From Rhodobacteraceae bacterium WFHF2C18 (GTDB lineage Bacteria; Pseudomonadota; Alphaproteobacteria; Rhodobacterales; Rhodobacteraceae): DNA of 64,000 bases. Positions 8,004-16,434 of the stretch are shown here, piece after piece. The notes under the pieces are model-generated. The model had not been told where the DNA came from, did not search any database, and worked only from the letters and a program-made list of their open reading frames with translations. The translations under genes were made by a program, and so were the position numbers. Location of the stretch: contig NHTQ01000003.1 in assembly GCA_002166865.1 (NCBI GenBank), forward strand, positions 357,093 through 421,092, read 5' to 3'. Within the stretch, counting starts at the first letter, position 1. Every line of letters begins with the position of its first letter.

Positions 8004-9224
8004 TCAGGCATCCCGGCGAAATTCCGCCACCAGTTCCACGTGCGCGGACCAGCGGAATTGGTCCACAACGCGCACCCCGGCCAGATGATACCCCGCCACC
8101 AGCAGATCCCGCGCATCGCGGGCGAAGCTGGCCGGATGACACGAGACATAGGCGATGACCGGTAGCCCGGCGCGGACGAGTTCGGCAACCTGTGCCGAGG
8201 CGCCGGCGCGCGGCGGGTCAATCACCGCCCCGTCGTATCCCGCCAGTTCCTCGGCCATCAGGGGGCGCCGGAAAAGATCGCGTGTTCCCGCCGTAAGGGA
8301 TTTCAGGCCCGTTGCATGCCGCCACGCGTGGTCCAGCGCCGCTACCATTCCCGGGGCACCTTCCGCCGCGTCCACGCGCGCCCCGCGCGCAAGCGGCAGG
8401 GCGAAGGTGCCGCAGCCCGCGAACAAGTCCACCACCCGCCGCGCCGTCGCCAGCGCCGCCGTCACATCCGCCCGCAGCGCTGCCTCGCCTTCGGCTGTTG
8501 CCTGCAAGAACGCCCCGGGCGGTGGCACGACCGTGACGCCGTCGAAATCCTGCTCGGGCGCCAGGCGGGTCGCGATGGTTTCGCCGTTCCAGGCAATCCG
8601 CGCCAGATCGTGCCGTTGAGCGAGCTGCGCAAGCTCCTGCCGCAGCGGCCCGTCCAGTTCCTTGCCGTCGCTCACCGCGATATCCAGGCCGTTCCGGCTG
8701 GTCGTGGCACTGACGGCCAGGGCGTGCTTGCGGCTGGCCCCGCACCGTGCTGCGTCCTCGGCGACGGGCAGGGCCGCCATCAGATCGGGATGCAGAAGCT
8801 GGCAGTCCGGTATCTCGACGATCTGATCGGACCCCCGCCTGTGGAACCCGGCCATCGCGCCCTTTTTCGTGCGTCGGGCTGCCAGGGTTGCCCGACGCCG
8901 CGAGTTGGGCGGCGAGATCGCCATCGGCCGAAACGGCGCCTCGATGCCTTGAGCAGCCAGGGCTGTGCGAACCACCTGTTCCTTCCAGTCCGCGACGAAA
9001 TCGTCCGAAGCGTGCTGCAATTGGCAGCCCCCGCAGGTGCTGAAATGGCGACAGGGCGGCGTGACCCGCGCGGGCGAAGGCGCATGGATCCGCACATCCC
9101 GCAGCGTGTTTCCGTCAAGCGCCCCGCTCACGACCTCGCCGGGAAGCGTGCGGGGGGCGTAGATCGGCCCCTCGGCGATTCCATCGCCCTGGTGGCCCAA
9201 GCGGTCAATCGTGACTTTTTGCAT
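8004..9224 (-). CDS. TrmA/RlmD-family 5-methyluridine RNA methyltransferase
   Basis: SAM-dependent uracil-C5 RNA methyltransferase, 406 residues. Domains in order: TRAM RNA-binding domain (about 1-50, with GDGIAEGPIYAPRTLPGE), an iron-sulfur cysteine cluster (Cys58, Cys64, Cys67 and a later Cys in IPDCQLLHP), and a Rossmann catalytic domain with VDLFAGCGTFALPLA, VIDPPRAGA and the nucleophile region YVSCHPASFARD. Whether the target is tRNA U54 or 23S rRNA cannot be decided. It is 22 nt downstream of cca in a left-reading run hslO, NUDIX, cca, methyltransferase, tying it to RNA processing. Confidence 0.9.
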   Translation of the reverse strand: MQKVTIDRLGHQGDGIAEGPIYAPRTLPGEVVSGALDGNTLRDVRIHAPSPARVTPPCRHFSTCGGCQLQHASDDFVADWKEQVVRTALAAQGIEAPFRPMAISPPNSRRRATLAARRTKKGAMAGFHRRGSDQIVEIPDCQLLHPDLMAALPVAEDAARCGASRKHALAVSATTSRNGLDIAVSDGKELDGPLRQELAQLAQRHDLARIAWNGETIATRLAPEQDFDGVTVVPPPGAFLQATAEGEAALRADVTAALATARRVVDLFAGCGTFALPLARGARVDAAEGAPGMVAALDHAWRHATGLKSLTAGTRDLFRRPLMAEELAGYDGAVIDPPRAGASAQVAELVRAGLPVIAYVSCHPASFARDARDLLVAGYHLAGVRVVDQFRWSAHVELVAEFRRDA

Positions 9225-9246
9225 GATGGTGCCTCGATGATGCGGC

Positions 9247-10395
9247 TCACTGCTGCAAGAGCTGTTCGCGGCTCAGGCGGAAGCCGGAGTCGATCCAGGC
9301 CCGCTCCAGTTCCGCGAGCTTCGCGCCCAAGGCCGGCCCGGTATACCTCGGCATCAGGTCACGGGCAGTGACCGGGAAACGCGCCGCCGCACCTTCGCTC
9401 AGGGCGGGGCGAGGGTCACTGTTCAGCGGCTGCTCCAGAAGGGCCGCACGCAAAAGGACGATATCAAGGCCCATCTCTGCGCCGTGACGATACCCCAGTT
9501 CGGCAGGCGCCCGGCCCGCGGCCGCCTCTTCGCGCAGCGTGTCGAGGCGGCGAGCCTGCGCCTTGCTCAGCCGCAGGTGGCTGGTATCCTCCGGATGCAG
9601 GGCCGCAAGTCGCCGTAGGCTGTCCGGTGCCGCGTCGAACTGCCGTTCCAGATGCACCAGTGGCGCGAGCGCCCGATCTTCGGCCCCCGGCAGAACCACG
9701 GCCAAAACACCGGCAACCCGCATCGCCGCCACCGATGGGGCGGGATCAGCCGCCGCCAAGAGCTTGAGCATCTCGCCGGTGATCCGCTCGCGCGACAACC
9801 CCGACAGGCCATCGGCATGACGGGCCGCCGCTGCCAAGCCCTCGGGATCCAGGCCGTGACCCGGATCCCCATACCGTGCATGGAAACGGAAGAACCTCAG
9901 GATTCGCAGGTAATCCTCACGAATGCGCTGATCCGGGTCATCGATGAAGCGCACGCGCCGCGCGCGCAGGTCGGGCAAGCCGCCAAGCGGATCGACCAGC
10001 GTGCCGTCGCAGCGGGCGTAAAGCGCGTTCATCGTGAAATCGCGGCGGCGGGCATCATGGCTGACTTCGGTCGCGTAGGCCACGACAGCGTGGCGACCGA
10101 AGGTTTCTACATCCTCTCGGAACGTCGTGACCTCGTGCGGAATGTGGTCAGAGACGATAGTGACTGTTCCATGATCTATCCCCGTCGGCACCGCCTTCAG
10201 GCCGGCGGCCACCGCCAGATCCATCACCGTTTCCGGGTGCGCGTCGGTTGCCAGATCGATATCGTCCACAGGTTCGTCCAGCAGCGCATTGCGCACGCAG
10301 CCGCCCACGAAGAGCGCCTGGTGCCCCGCCCATTCCAACATCCGACAGACGGCCTGCGTCCCCGCGCCCTCGATCCAATCGCCGGTGACCTTCAT
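9247..10395 (-). CDS. cca: CCA tRNA nucleotidyltransferase
   Basis: Class II polynucleotide transferase that builds or repairs the 3' CCA end of tRNAs. The 382-residue protein shows the nucleotidyltransferase signature GGCVRNALL (31-39) and the two metal-binding Asp residues in DDIDLAT (Asp45, Asp47), then HEVTTFRED, the RRDFTMNALY motif, and the RIREDYLRILRFFRFHARYG helix region. The ATG at 10393-10395 overlaps the upstream NUDIX stop as ATGA, giving translational coupling; the frame is open further upstream but overlaps that gene. Confidence 0.95.
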   Translation of the reverse strand: MKVTGDWIEGAGTQAVCRMLEWAGHQALFVGGCVRNALLDEPVDDIDLATDAHPETVMDLAVAAGLKAVPTGIDHGTVTIVSDHIPHEVTTFREDVETFGRHAVVAYATEVSHDARRRDFTMNALYARCDGTLVDPLGGLPDLRARRVRFIDDPDQRIREDYLRILRFFRFHARYGDPGHGLDPEGLAAAARHADGLSGLSRERITGEMLKLLAAADPAPSVAAMRVAGVLAVVLPGAEDRALAPLVHLERQFDAAPDSLRRLAALHPEDTSHLRLSKAQARRLDTLREEAAAGRAPAELGYRHGAEMGLDIVLLRAALLEQPLNSDPRPALSEGAAARFPVTARDLMPRYTGPALGAKLAELERAWIDSGFRLSREQLLQQ

Positions 10396-11012
10396 GCGCG
10401 CCCCCCGCCAGCCAAGGCACGGAGAATACGCGCCGTGGCGCCCCATATGTAATAGGGGCCGAAAGGCACGGTGTAATAGCGCCGCCAGGTTCCCCGCCAC
10501 CGACGGGCCTGAACGCTGTAAAGGTCGGGATCCAGGATATGCGCCAGCGGGACCTCGAAGATCTCTTCGACCTCGCCCGCCTCGGGCACGGGTTTGAACG
10601 CTGATCGGACCCGCGCCACCACCGGCGTCACCTCGAAGCCCGTCACGGTCTCATGGGCGGGCATGCATCCCAGGATCTCGACGTTTCCGGGATCGAGCCC
10701 GATCTCCTCGCGCGCTTCACGAAGCGCGGCGGCGGTAATATCGGTGTCTCCGTCGTCTTTCTTGCCGCCCGGAAAGGCGACCTGCCCGGGATGATGCTTG
10801 AGCGCCGAAGAGCGCTTCGTCAGGAACAAACGCGCCGTACCGCCATTGCAAAGGATGCCAACCAAGACGGCGGCCGGGCGCAATCGCCGCCCCGTCGGCA
10901 GAACCGCATCGGGGTTCAAATCATAATCCGACGAGGGCGCATGCGGGGTTTCCAGCGCCCTTCTGACGGATGCGAGGGGATCACGTACCGTCACCAGGCG
11001 ACTCGTCGGCAT
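10392..11012 (-). CDS. CoA pyrophosphatase-type NUDIX hydrolase
   Basis: A 206-residue NUDIX protein resembling NudL/CoAse enzymes that cleave coenzyme A and related diphosphates. The NUDIX box runs through FPGGKKDDGDTDITAAALREAREEIGLD, with REAREEIG at about 98-105; the preceding HHPGQVAFPGG is the CoAse signature. The first position of the box Glu is Asp, as in that subgroup. The ATG at 11010-11012 makes it overlap the 3' end of hslO by 32 nt in another frame; a later GTG is possible. Its stop is coupled to cca by ATGA. Confidence 0.85.
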   Translation of the reverse strand: MPTSRLVTVRDPLASVRRALETPHAPSSDYDLNPDAVLPTGRRLRPAAVLVGILCNGGTARLFLTKRSSALKHHPGQVAFPGGKKDDGDTDITAAALREAREEIGLDPGNVEILGCMPAHETVTGFEVTPVVARVRSAFKPVPEAGEVEEIFEVPLAHILDPDLYSVQARRWRGTWRRYYTVPFGPYYIWGATARILRALAGGGRA

Positions 11013-11976
11013 CGAAACCAAGGGTCTTGGGGTCCAGCCGGTAATGGGCGCCGCAGAACTGGCAATCCGCGGTCACGAGCCCTTCGTCGGTGGTCATCTT
11101 CGCGATATCCTTGGCAGAATAGATCGAAAGGCTGTTGCGGACGCGATCTTCGGAACAGGTACATCCAAAGCGCACAGGCTGCATGTCGAAGACGCGTGGC
11201 ACCTCTTCATGGAAAAGCCTGACAAGCAGGTCGGTGGGGCTAACGTCGGGACCAACCAGTTCGGCATCCTCAACGGTGTCAAGCAGGGTATTGACCCGGT
11301 ACCAGTTCTCTTCGTCGTCATCGCTGACCACGTCCGAGGGTGTCAGCAGGCCGTTGACCCCCGATCCGCCGCCCTGGATGTGCGGCGACGCCTTGGGCAT
11401 GTGTTGCAACATGACGCCACCGGCGCGCCAAGCGTCGCCACGACCGTTTTCCTGCACCTTTGTAAAGGTGATCGCGAACCTTGTCGGCAACTGCTCGGAC
11501 TGCGCAAAATACGTCTCCGCGCACCCGCTGAGGCTCTCACCCCCAAGCGGCGTGATCCCTTGGTAAGGTTCGGTTCCACGGCCCTGGTCGATCAGCACGG
11601 CGAAATAGCCTTCACCGATCTGCTCGAAAGCTCCCGCATCGGTGATCCTATCCCGGTCGAAGCTGGCATAGGCCCGGATACGGGCGGGTTCGCCTTCCTG
11701 CGCGGGTGCGAAGTAGTCGGTGGCGATCATCCGCACCGCGCCCCGTGACTGCACCTGCAGCGACAGCTTCCAGCGCAACTTGACCGTCTGGCCGATGAGC
11801 GCCGTCAGCACCGTCATCTCGGCCACCAGCGCCTCCACGGGCGCGGGATAGTCGTGCTGGGCCAGAACGCCGTCAAGAACACCGTCCAGGCGCGCGACCC
11901 GCCCACGGATATCCGAGTTGTCCAGCTGGAACGGCAGGATGGTGTCGTCCCAGGCGATTTTCTGTCCGATGGTCAT
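10981..11976 (-). CDS. hslO: Hsp33 redox-regulated chaperonin
   Basis: Cytoplasmic holdase chaperone switched on by oxidation. The 331-residue product ends with the zinc-binding tetrad Cys272/Cys274 (GCTC) and Cys305/Cys308 (DCQFC), whose oxidation unfolds the linker and activates the protein. The N-terminal domain shows LPFQLDNSDIRGRVARLD. The ATG at 11974-11976 is preceded by AAGGA at good spacing. It is the first gene of a left-reading series with NUDIX, cca and RNA methyltransferase genes, and is divergent from a second NUDIX gene. Confidence 0.95.
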   Translation of the reverse strand: MTIGQKIAWDDTILPFQLDNSDIRGRVARLDGVLDGVLAQHDYPAPVEALVAEMTVLTALIGQTVKLRWKLSLQVQSRGAVRMIATDYFAPAQEGEPARIRAYASFDRDRITDAGAFEQIGEGYFAVLIDQGRGTEPYQGITPLGGESLSGCAETYFAQSEQLPTRFAITFTKVQENGRGDAWRAGGVMLQHMPKASPHIQGGGSGVNGLLTPSDVVSDDDEENWYRVNTLLDTVEDAELVGPDVSPTDLLVRLFHEEVPRVFDMQPVRFGCTCSEDRVRNSLSIYSAKDIAKMTTDEGLVTADCQFCGAHYRLDPKTLGFDADESPGDGT

Positions 11977-12048
11977 GGGGTTTCCTTGTGCGCCGGTGGT
12001 TGGCATACCGCGTCTATATAGGCAGGACAAGGCAGGGACCAAGGCCCC

Positions 12049-12492
12049 ATGACTCCTCGATTCGGCACGCCGCCACGACCCGACGTGGCCTATACCCGCA
12101 GGCCCGGGGCCTATGCCGTGCTGCCAAGGCATGGCCAATTGCTGCTCACGCACCAGGCGCAGCCCGTTCCCGAACTCCAACTGCCGGGCGGGGGAATCGA
12201 CCCGGGCGAAAGCCCGATCCGGGCGCTCCACCGCGAAGTTTTCGAAGAAACGGGCTGGACGATAACACAGCCGCGCCGCCTCGGCGCGTTCCGTCGGTTC
12301 GCCTACATGCCGGAATACGATCTATGGGCAGAGAAGCTTTGCATCATCTATCTTGCTTGGCCCGTACGCATGCGGGATCTGCCCACGGAACCCGGGCACA
12401 CCGCTGTCTGGGCCAACCCCGCAAAGGCGGCGAGGGACCTCGGCAATGCCGGGGACAGGTACTTCGTCAGCCGGATTCTGCCCCGGGCTTGA
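12049..12492 (+). CDS. NUDIX hydrolase
   Basis: A 147-residue NUDIX-fold protein with the complete box in LPGGGIDPGESPIRALHREVFEETGW (Glu54 and the REVFEETG helix at 62-69). The short N terminus (VAYTRRPGAYAVLPRHGQLLLTHQ) resembles sugar-nucleotide or ADP-ribose type hydrolases, but substrate cannot be assigned. The last 26 nt overlap the 3' end of the convergent receiver-phosphatase gene. It is divergent from hslO with a 72-nt spacer. Confidence 0.87.
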   Translation: MTPRFGTPPRPDVAYTRRPGAYAVLPRHGQLLLTHQAQPVPELQLPGGGIDPGESPIRALHREVFEETGWTITQPRRLGAFRRFAYMPEYDLWAEKLCIIYLAWPVRMRDLPTEPGHTAVWANPAKAARDLGNAGDRYFVSRILPRA

Positions 12493-13753
12493 GTTCCATA
12501 AGCACCGCCGACACATCGTCACCAAAGGCCGTGCTCCCGGCGTGGTCCGACAGCGCAGCCGTCACCGAGTCCAGGCATTCCGGCCCCCGGACATGGCGCA
12601 GGCGACGCATCATTCGGGCCAGTCCCGCCTCTCCGAGAAAACGGGCCTGGGGATCGGCACATTCGACGATCCCGTCCGAGTAGATCATAAACCGGTCCCC
12701 CGGGTTCAGGATCACCTCGAACTCCTGATAAACGGCCTCCTGGATCAGGCCAACGGGCAACCCGCCGTCACCCACGAACTCTACCGAACCGTCGGCACGT
12801 TGAACGAGCGGGCAGGGATGGCCAGCCTGCGCCACGGTCACACGCCCGGTTTGCAGGCAGGCATCCGCCAGAAGAGCGGTGAAATAATGTTCCGTCTCCA
12901 TGTCATCCAGGATGAGACGATTGAGCACGGCAACCGTTTCGGCCGGTGATCGCGGGACGTAGGCGCCCTGCTGGGTTCGGCGGAACGCGACGTTCTGATC
13001 CGGGGCCGAGGTGGACAGATAACCGGCCAGGCGCGCGGTCATCAGGGCCGAACTGATACCGTGGCCAGAGACATCGATACCGAAAAGGCCCACGCGCCCC
13101 TGTGCTATGGGAAACATGCCCACCAGATCGCCGCCGACGTGCCCGCTGGAGCGAAGGGCAAGAGAAACTTCAGCCAGACCGAAATCCCGGTAGCGGTCGC
13201 GCACCAGGGATTGTTGCAGATTCTTCGCCTCGACCAGATCGTCGTCGAGCGACTTGTAAACCCGCCGCAGTTCACTCAGGGTCGTTTCGACAAGGCGTTT
13301 CTTCTCAGTCAGTTCACGTTCCATGCGCAGGATCCGGTCGCCCGCAGCTATCCGGGCGCGCAGTTCCGCGCCGCTGACCGGCTTGGTCAGGAAATCGTCC
13401 GCCCCGGCATCCAGCCCCGCCGCGATATCATCCTTTTCGCTTTTCGAAGTCAGCAGGATGAAATACCCATAGCTGTCGCGCGGCAGGTTCCGGAATTCGC
13501 GGCAGAACTCCGGGCCGGACATCTCGGGCATCATCCAGTCGCTCAAGACAAGGTCGGGGGGCGACACCGCGCATACCTTCAAGGCCTCGCCCCCCGATGC
13601 GGCCTGGTCAACCAGAAACCCCCATCGTTCCAGCAGCGATATCAGGATTCGCCTTTGCAACCGGCTATCGTCCACGACGAGAACACGCCGGATCGCCGCT
13701 TGATCCCCCAGCGTATCCTCGGCCGCCTGAATCGCCGTTTCCAAAACATCCAC
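12467..13753 (-). CDS. Response regulator fused to PP2C/SpoIIE-type phosphatase
   Basis: A 428-residue signalling protein. Residues about 20-145 form a receiver domain (acidic pocket VVDDSR, phosphorylation site Asp in LVLSDWMMP, Lys in LTKPVSG). A charged coiled-coil linker follows (MERELTEKKRLVETTLSELRRVYKSL), then a PP2C/RsbU-like domain with GDLVGMFP, GIDVSGHGISSALMT, YFTALLADA and FGDDVSAVLM. This is the architecture of RsbU-type partner-switch phosphatases and of RbaY of Rhodobacter capsulatus; no STAS antagonist or anti-sigma kinase is in the window. GTG at 13753 is chosen; TTG at 13771 or 13744 is possible. It is divergent from an Hpt gene. Confidence 0.85.
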   Translation of the reverse strand: MDVLETAIQAAEDTLGDQAAIRRVLVVDDSRLQRRILISLLERWGFLVDQAASGGEALKVCAVSPPDLVLSDWMMPEMSGPEFCREFRNLPRDSYGYFILLTSKSEKDDIAAGLDAGADDFLTKPVSGAELRARIAAGDRILRMERELTEKKRLVETTLSELRRVYKSLDDDLVEAKNLQQSLVRDRYRDFGLAEVSLALRSSGHVGGDLVGMFPIAQGRVGLFGIDVSGHGISSALMTARLAGYLSTSAPDQNVAFRRTQQGAYVPRSPAETVAVLNRLILDDMETEHYFTALLADACLQTGRVTVAQAGHPCPLVQRADGSVEFVGDGGLPVGLIQEAVYQEFEVILNPGDRFMIYSDGIVECADPQARFLGEAGLARMMRRLRHVRGPECLDSVTAALSDHAGSTAFGDDVSAVLMELKPGAESG

Positions 13754-13878
13754 CTCGCACCACCCGTTCAAGGCGGTGCTAGGCCCCTTTTCTTAAGACG
13801 GAATGAAGGCGCAAATTGGCGGGAATTTCCAACGCGTGGCAAGATTTTCTTCACTAGGGCAAGGCAGAAACGTCGGGC

Positions 13879-14211
13879 ATGATTGATTGGGACAGGATAT
13901 CGGAACTGCGGGCCGAAATCGGGCCCGATGACTTCCGCGAGGTTGTCGCGCTTTTCCTGCAGGAGGTCGATGAAGAGATTGCCGTCCTGCGCGCGGCTCC
14001 CCCGGAGGACGAGCTGGAGGCACGCCTTCACTATCTCAAGGGCAGCGCCTTGAACCTCGGGTTCGCGGATTTCTCTCGCTTGTGTCAGGACGGCGAGCGC
14101 GCTGCAGCCCAAGGGCTTCATGCTCGGATCGATCTGGGTGCAATCCTTGAGTGTTTCGATGCGTCCAAGGCCGCGTTCCTTGAACGGATGGAGGCGCGGC
14201 CGCCACCCTAG
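13879..14211 (+). CDS. Hpt-domain phosphotransfer protein
   Basis: A stand-alone histidine phosphotransfer protein of 110 residues. The four-helix bundle signature is LHYLKGSALNLGF, with the phospho-accepting His51. No other domain is present. Its divergent neighbour 125 nt away is a receiver-PP2C protein, so phosphoryl transfer to or from that receiver is a reasonable inference but not shown. The TAG stop interlocks with the convergent ilvA TAG in the palindrome CTAG at 14208-14211. Confidence 0.85.
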   Translation: MIDWDRISELRAEIGPDDFREVVALFLQEVDEEIAVLRAAPPEDELEARLHYLKGSALNLGFADFSRLCQDGERAAAQGLHARIDLGAILECFDASKAAFLERMEARPPP

Positions 14212-15446
14212 ATCAGGAATTCGGCCAGTACCTCATCATCAGTGATGTCGCGGTAATCGAACCCGGCTGCGTCGAGCTTGTACTGGATATGAACGAAGTT
14301 CTCCGGGTGACTGGTTTCAATGCCGATGAGGACTGATCCGAAGTTCCGCGCCGATTTCTTGAGATACTCGAACCGCGCGATATCGTCATCCGGGCCAAGA
14401 ATGTTCAGGAAGTCCTTCAGCGCCCCCGGTCGCTGTGGCATCCGCAGGACGAAGTATTTCTTGATCCCCGAGTAGCGCTGTGCACGTTCCTTCACTTCCG
14501 GCAGTCGTTCGAAGTCGAAATTGCCCCCGGAGGTGACGCAGACCACGGTCTTGCCGCGAATGGCGTGGCCCAGATCCTTCAGCGCGTCCACCGCCAAGGC
14601 GCCCGCAGGTTCCAGCACGATGCCCTCGGCGTTCAGCATCTCCAGCATCGTCGTGCACAGGCGATCCTCGTCAATGGCGATCGTGTTGGCCGGGTCAAGA
14701 TCGTGCAGATGCGCAAAGGGCCGCGAACCGATCTGCGCCACTGCCGCGCCGTCGGCAAAATTGTTCACGTGGTTCAACCGCTTGGGCTTCCCGGCGGCCA
14801 AGGCGGCCGCCAAGCAGGCGCCGCCTTCGGGCTCCACCAGCGTCAGCGCGCAGTCCCGCCCCATGTAACTGCGGATGCCGGAAGACAGGCCGCCACCGCC
14901 AACCGGCATCACGATCCGGTCGGGCAGGGCCTCCATTTGATGTTCGACCTCCACGGCGACAGAGGCCTGGCCCTCGATCACGTCCTCGTCGTCGAAGGGA
15001 GACAGGAAATGGCCCTTCACTTCCGCGCAATGCGCCTTGGCCGCGGCCAGCGTATCGTCGAAATAGTCCCCGGTCAGCCGGATCGAGATCGCGTCACCTC
15101 CGAATTTCTCGGTCTTGCCGATCTTCTGCTGCGGCGTCGTCACGGGCATGAAGATCACCCCCTGCACCCCGAAATGCCGGCACATGAAGGCCACGCCCTG
15201 CGCGTGATTGCCTGCCGAGGCGCAAACGAAGGTGCCGGTACCCGGATGCGCCTCCAGCACCTTGCGCATCGCGTTGAAAGCCCCGCGCAGCTTGTACGAC
15301 CGCACCGGCGTGAGATCCTCGCGCTTGAGAAGGATATCGGCGTGATAACGTTCCGACAGATGGTCGTTACGCTGAAGCGGGGTGGGCTTGAAAACGGCAC
15401 GCATGGCCGCTTCGGCGGAACGGGCTCTGTCGCGAAAATCGGTCAT
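14208..15446 (-). CDS. ilvA: Threonine ammonia-lyase
   Basis: PLP enzyme converting threonine to 2-oxobutanoate, first step of isoleucine synthesis. The 412-residue protein has the PLP lysine Lys52 in VRSYKLRGAFNA, the glycine-rich phosphate loop VGGGGLSSGIRS, and a C-terminal regulatory ACT-like domain containing RPGALKDFLNILGPDDDIARFEY. The length fits the single-ACT form. Its last four bases overlap the convergent Hpt gene. An integral membrane protein gene lies 76 nt upstream in the same orientation. Confidence 0.94.
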   Translation of the reverse strand: MTDFRDRARSAEAAMRAVFKPTPLQRNDHLSERYHADILLKREDLTPVRSYKLRGAFNAMRKVLEAHPGTGTFVCASAGNHAQGVAFMCRHFGVQGVIFMPVTTPQQKIGKTEKFGGDAISIRLTGDYFDDTLAAAKAHCAEVKGHFLSPFDDEDVIEGQASVAVEVEHQMEALPDRIVMPVGGGGLSSGIRSYMGRDCALTLVEPEGGACLAAALAAGKPKRLNHVNNFADGAAVAQIGSRPFAHLHDLDPANTIAIDEDRLCTTMLEMLNAEGIVLEPAGALAVDALKDLGHAIRGKTVVCVTSGGNFDFERLPEVKERAQRYSGIKKYFVLRMPQRPGALKDFLNILGPDDDIARFEYLKKSARNFGSVLIGIETSHPENFVHIQYKLDAAGFDYRDITDDEVLAEFLI

Positions 15447-15522
15447 GCCCTTGAGTGGCCCAACCCGGCGCCGCTGGCAAGAGGCGTACGCAAAGCATGC
15501 CGTGGTACACCCGCCCGAACCG

Positions 15523-16293
15523 TCAGCGCAAGGCGCGGCCCTCGATGAAATGGCCGTAGAAACTCGTCAGCAGGCTGGCCGCCAGCAGGCCGCTGAATAC
15601 GGCGACGCCGTAGGCGGCCAGGATGCCGAGGGGCGCGAGGATCGCCGCCATGATCGCCGCGACCAATTGCATAACCATCTGCAGGACCAAGAAGATAATG
15701 ACAATCGCAACGAGGGCACCGGTCGTGCCCCGCGTGGCCTGCCAAACGTCCCGCAGGGTAAGGAATTCGCCGATAGCCCTGGCCGGCAGGACCGGCGACA
15801 GGCGAAAGATCACGACGGACACGGCCAAGACACCGACCGGCCCGAGAAGCAGGGCGATCACACCGCCGCCAGTGACGCTCGCGGCAAGGATCACTACGAT
15901 ACCCGCCGGCACCATCAGGGCGATCGACAAGCCCAGAAGCATCACCATGCGGCCAAGATATCCGAGGATACGGGAGGGGTGAAACGCCGGGACCCAGCCG
16001 CTGGGATATTCCGCGAGCAGCACGAACCCGTGCCAGGCCACGAAGATCCAGGCGGTGCCGGCCAACCAGATCAGGCAAAGCAAGAATGCCGCTGTGCCGG
16101 TCAGGGTCCCGCCGCCGGATATCCCGCTGGCCTGACCGGCCGAATGGGTGGTGAGGGTGAAGCCGCTCGCGGACAGGATGGCCCAGGTGGCAAGGTGGAG
16201 CCCCGCCACCGGCAGTGCCGCGATGCGCGCGGCCTGCCGACGGTTGCCAAGGACCAGTTGCAACGCGTGCCCGAAGATCATCCAGCCTTTCAT
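15523..16293 (-). CDS. Polytopic membrane protein, function unknown
   Basis: A 256-residue protein not assigned to a named family. Five to six hydrophobic helices are visible: about residues 25-45, 67-95, 109-137, 139-165, 190-215 and 215-240. There are no recognised catalytic motifs; the hydrophilic loop ARAIGEFLTLRDVWQATRG lies between helices four and five. It is left-reading upstream of ilvA with its own ATG (16291-16293) and divergent from argG. Cytoplasmic-membrane location is inferred from hydrophobicity. Confidence 0.75.
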   Translation of the reverse strand: MKGWMIFGHALQLVLGNRRQAARIAALPVAGLHLATWAILSASGFTLTTHSAGQASGISGGGTLTGTAAFLLCLIWLAGTAWIFVAWHGFVLLAEYPSGWVPAFHPSRILGYLGRMVMLLGLSIALMVPAGIVVILAASVTGGGVIALLLGPVGVLAVSVVIFRLSPVLPARAIGEFLTLRDVWQATRGTTGALVAIVIIFLVLQMVMQLVAAIMAAILAPLGILAAYGVAVFSGLLAASLLTSFYGHFIEGRALR

Positions 16294-16434
16294 GGTACTC
16301 CCCAGCCCCAGCAGGAACGGGCCCTGCCCGCGTGTCGGTCATAACCGGCGGCCCTTACCCTGCAAACCCCGCAGGCTTGCCCCACGGCTCAAAACCCGGT
16401 AAGCGCGCGCAAGATCCGGAAAACGGGGGAGATA

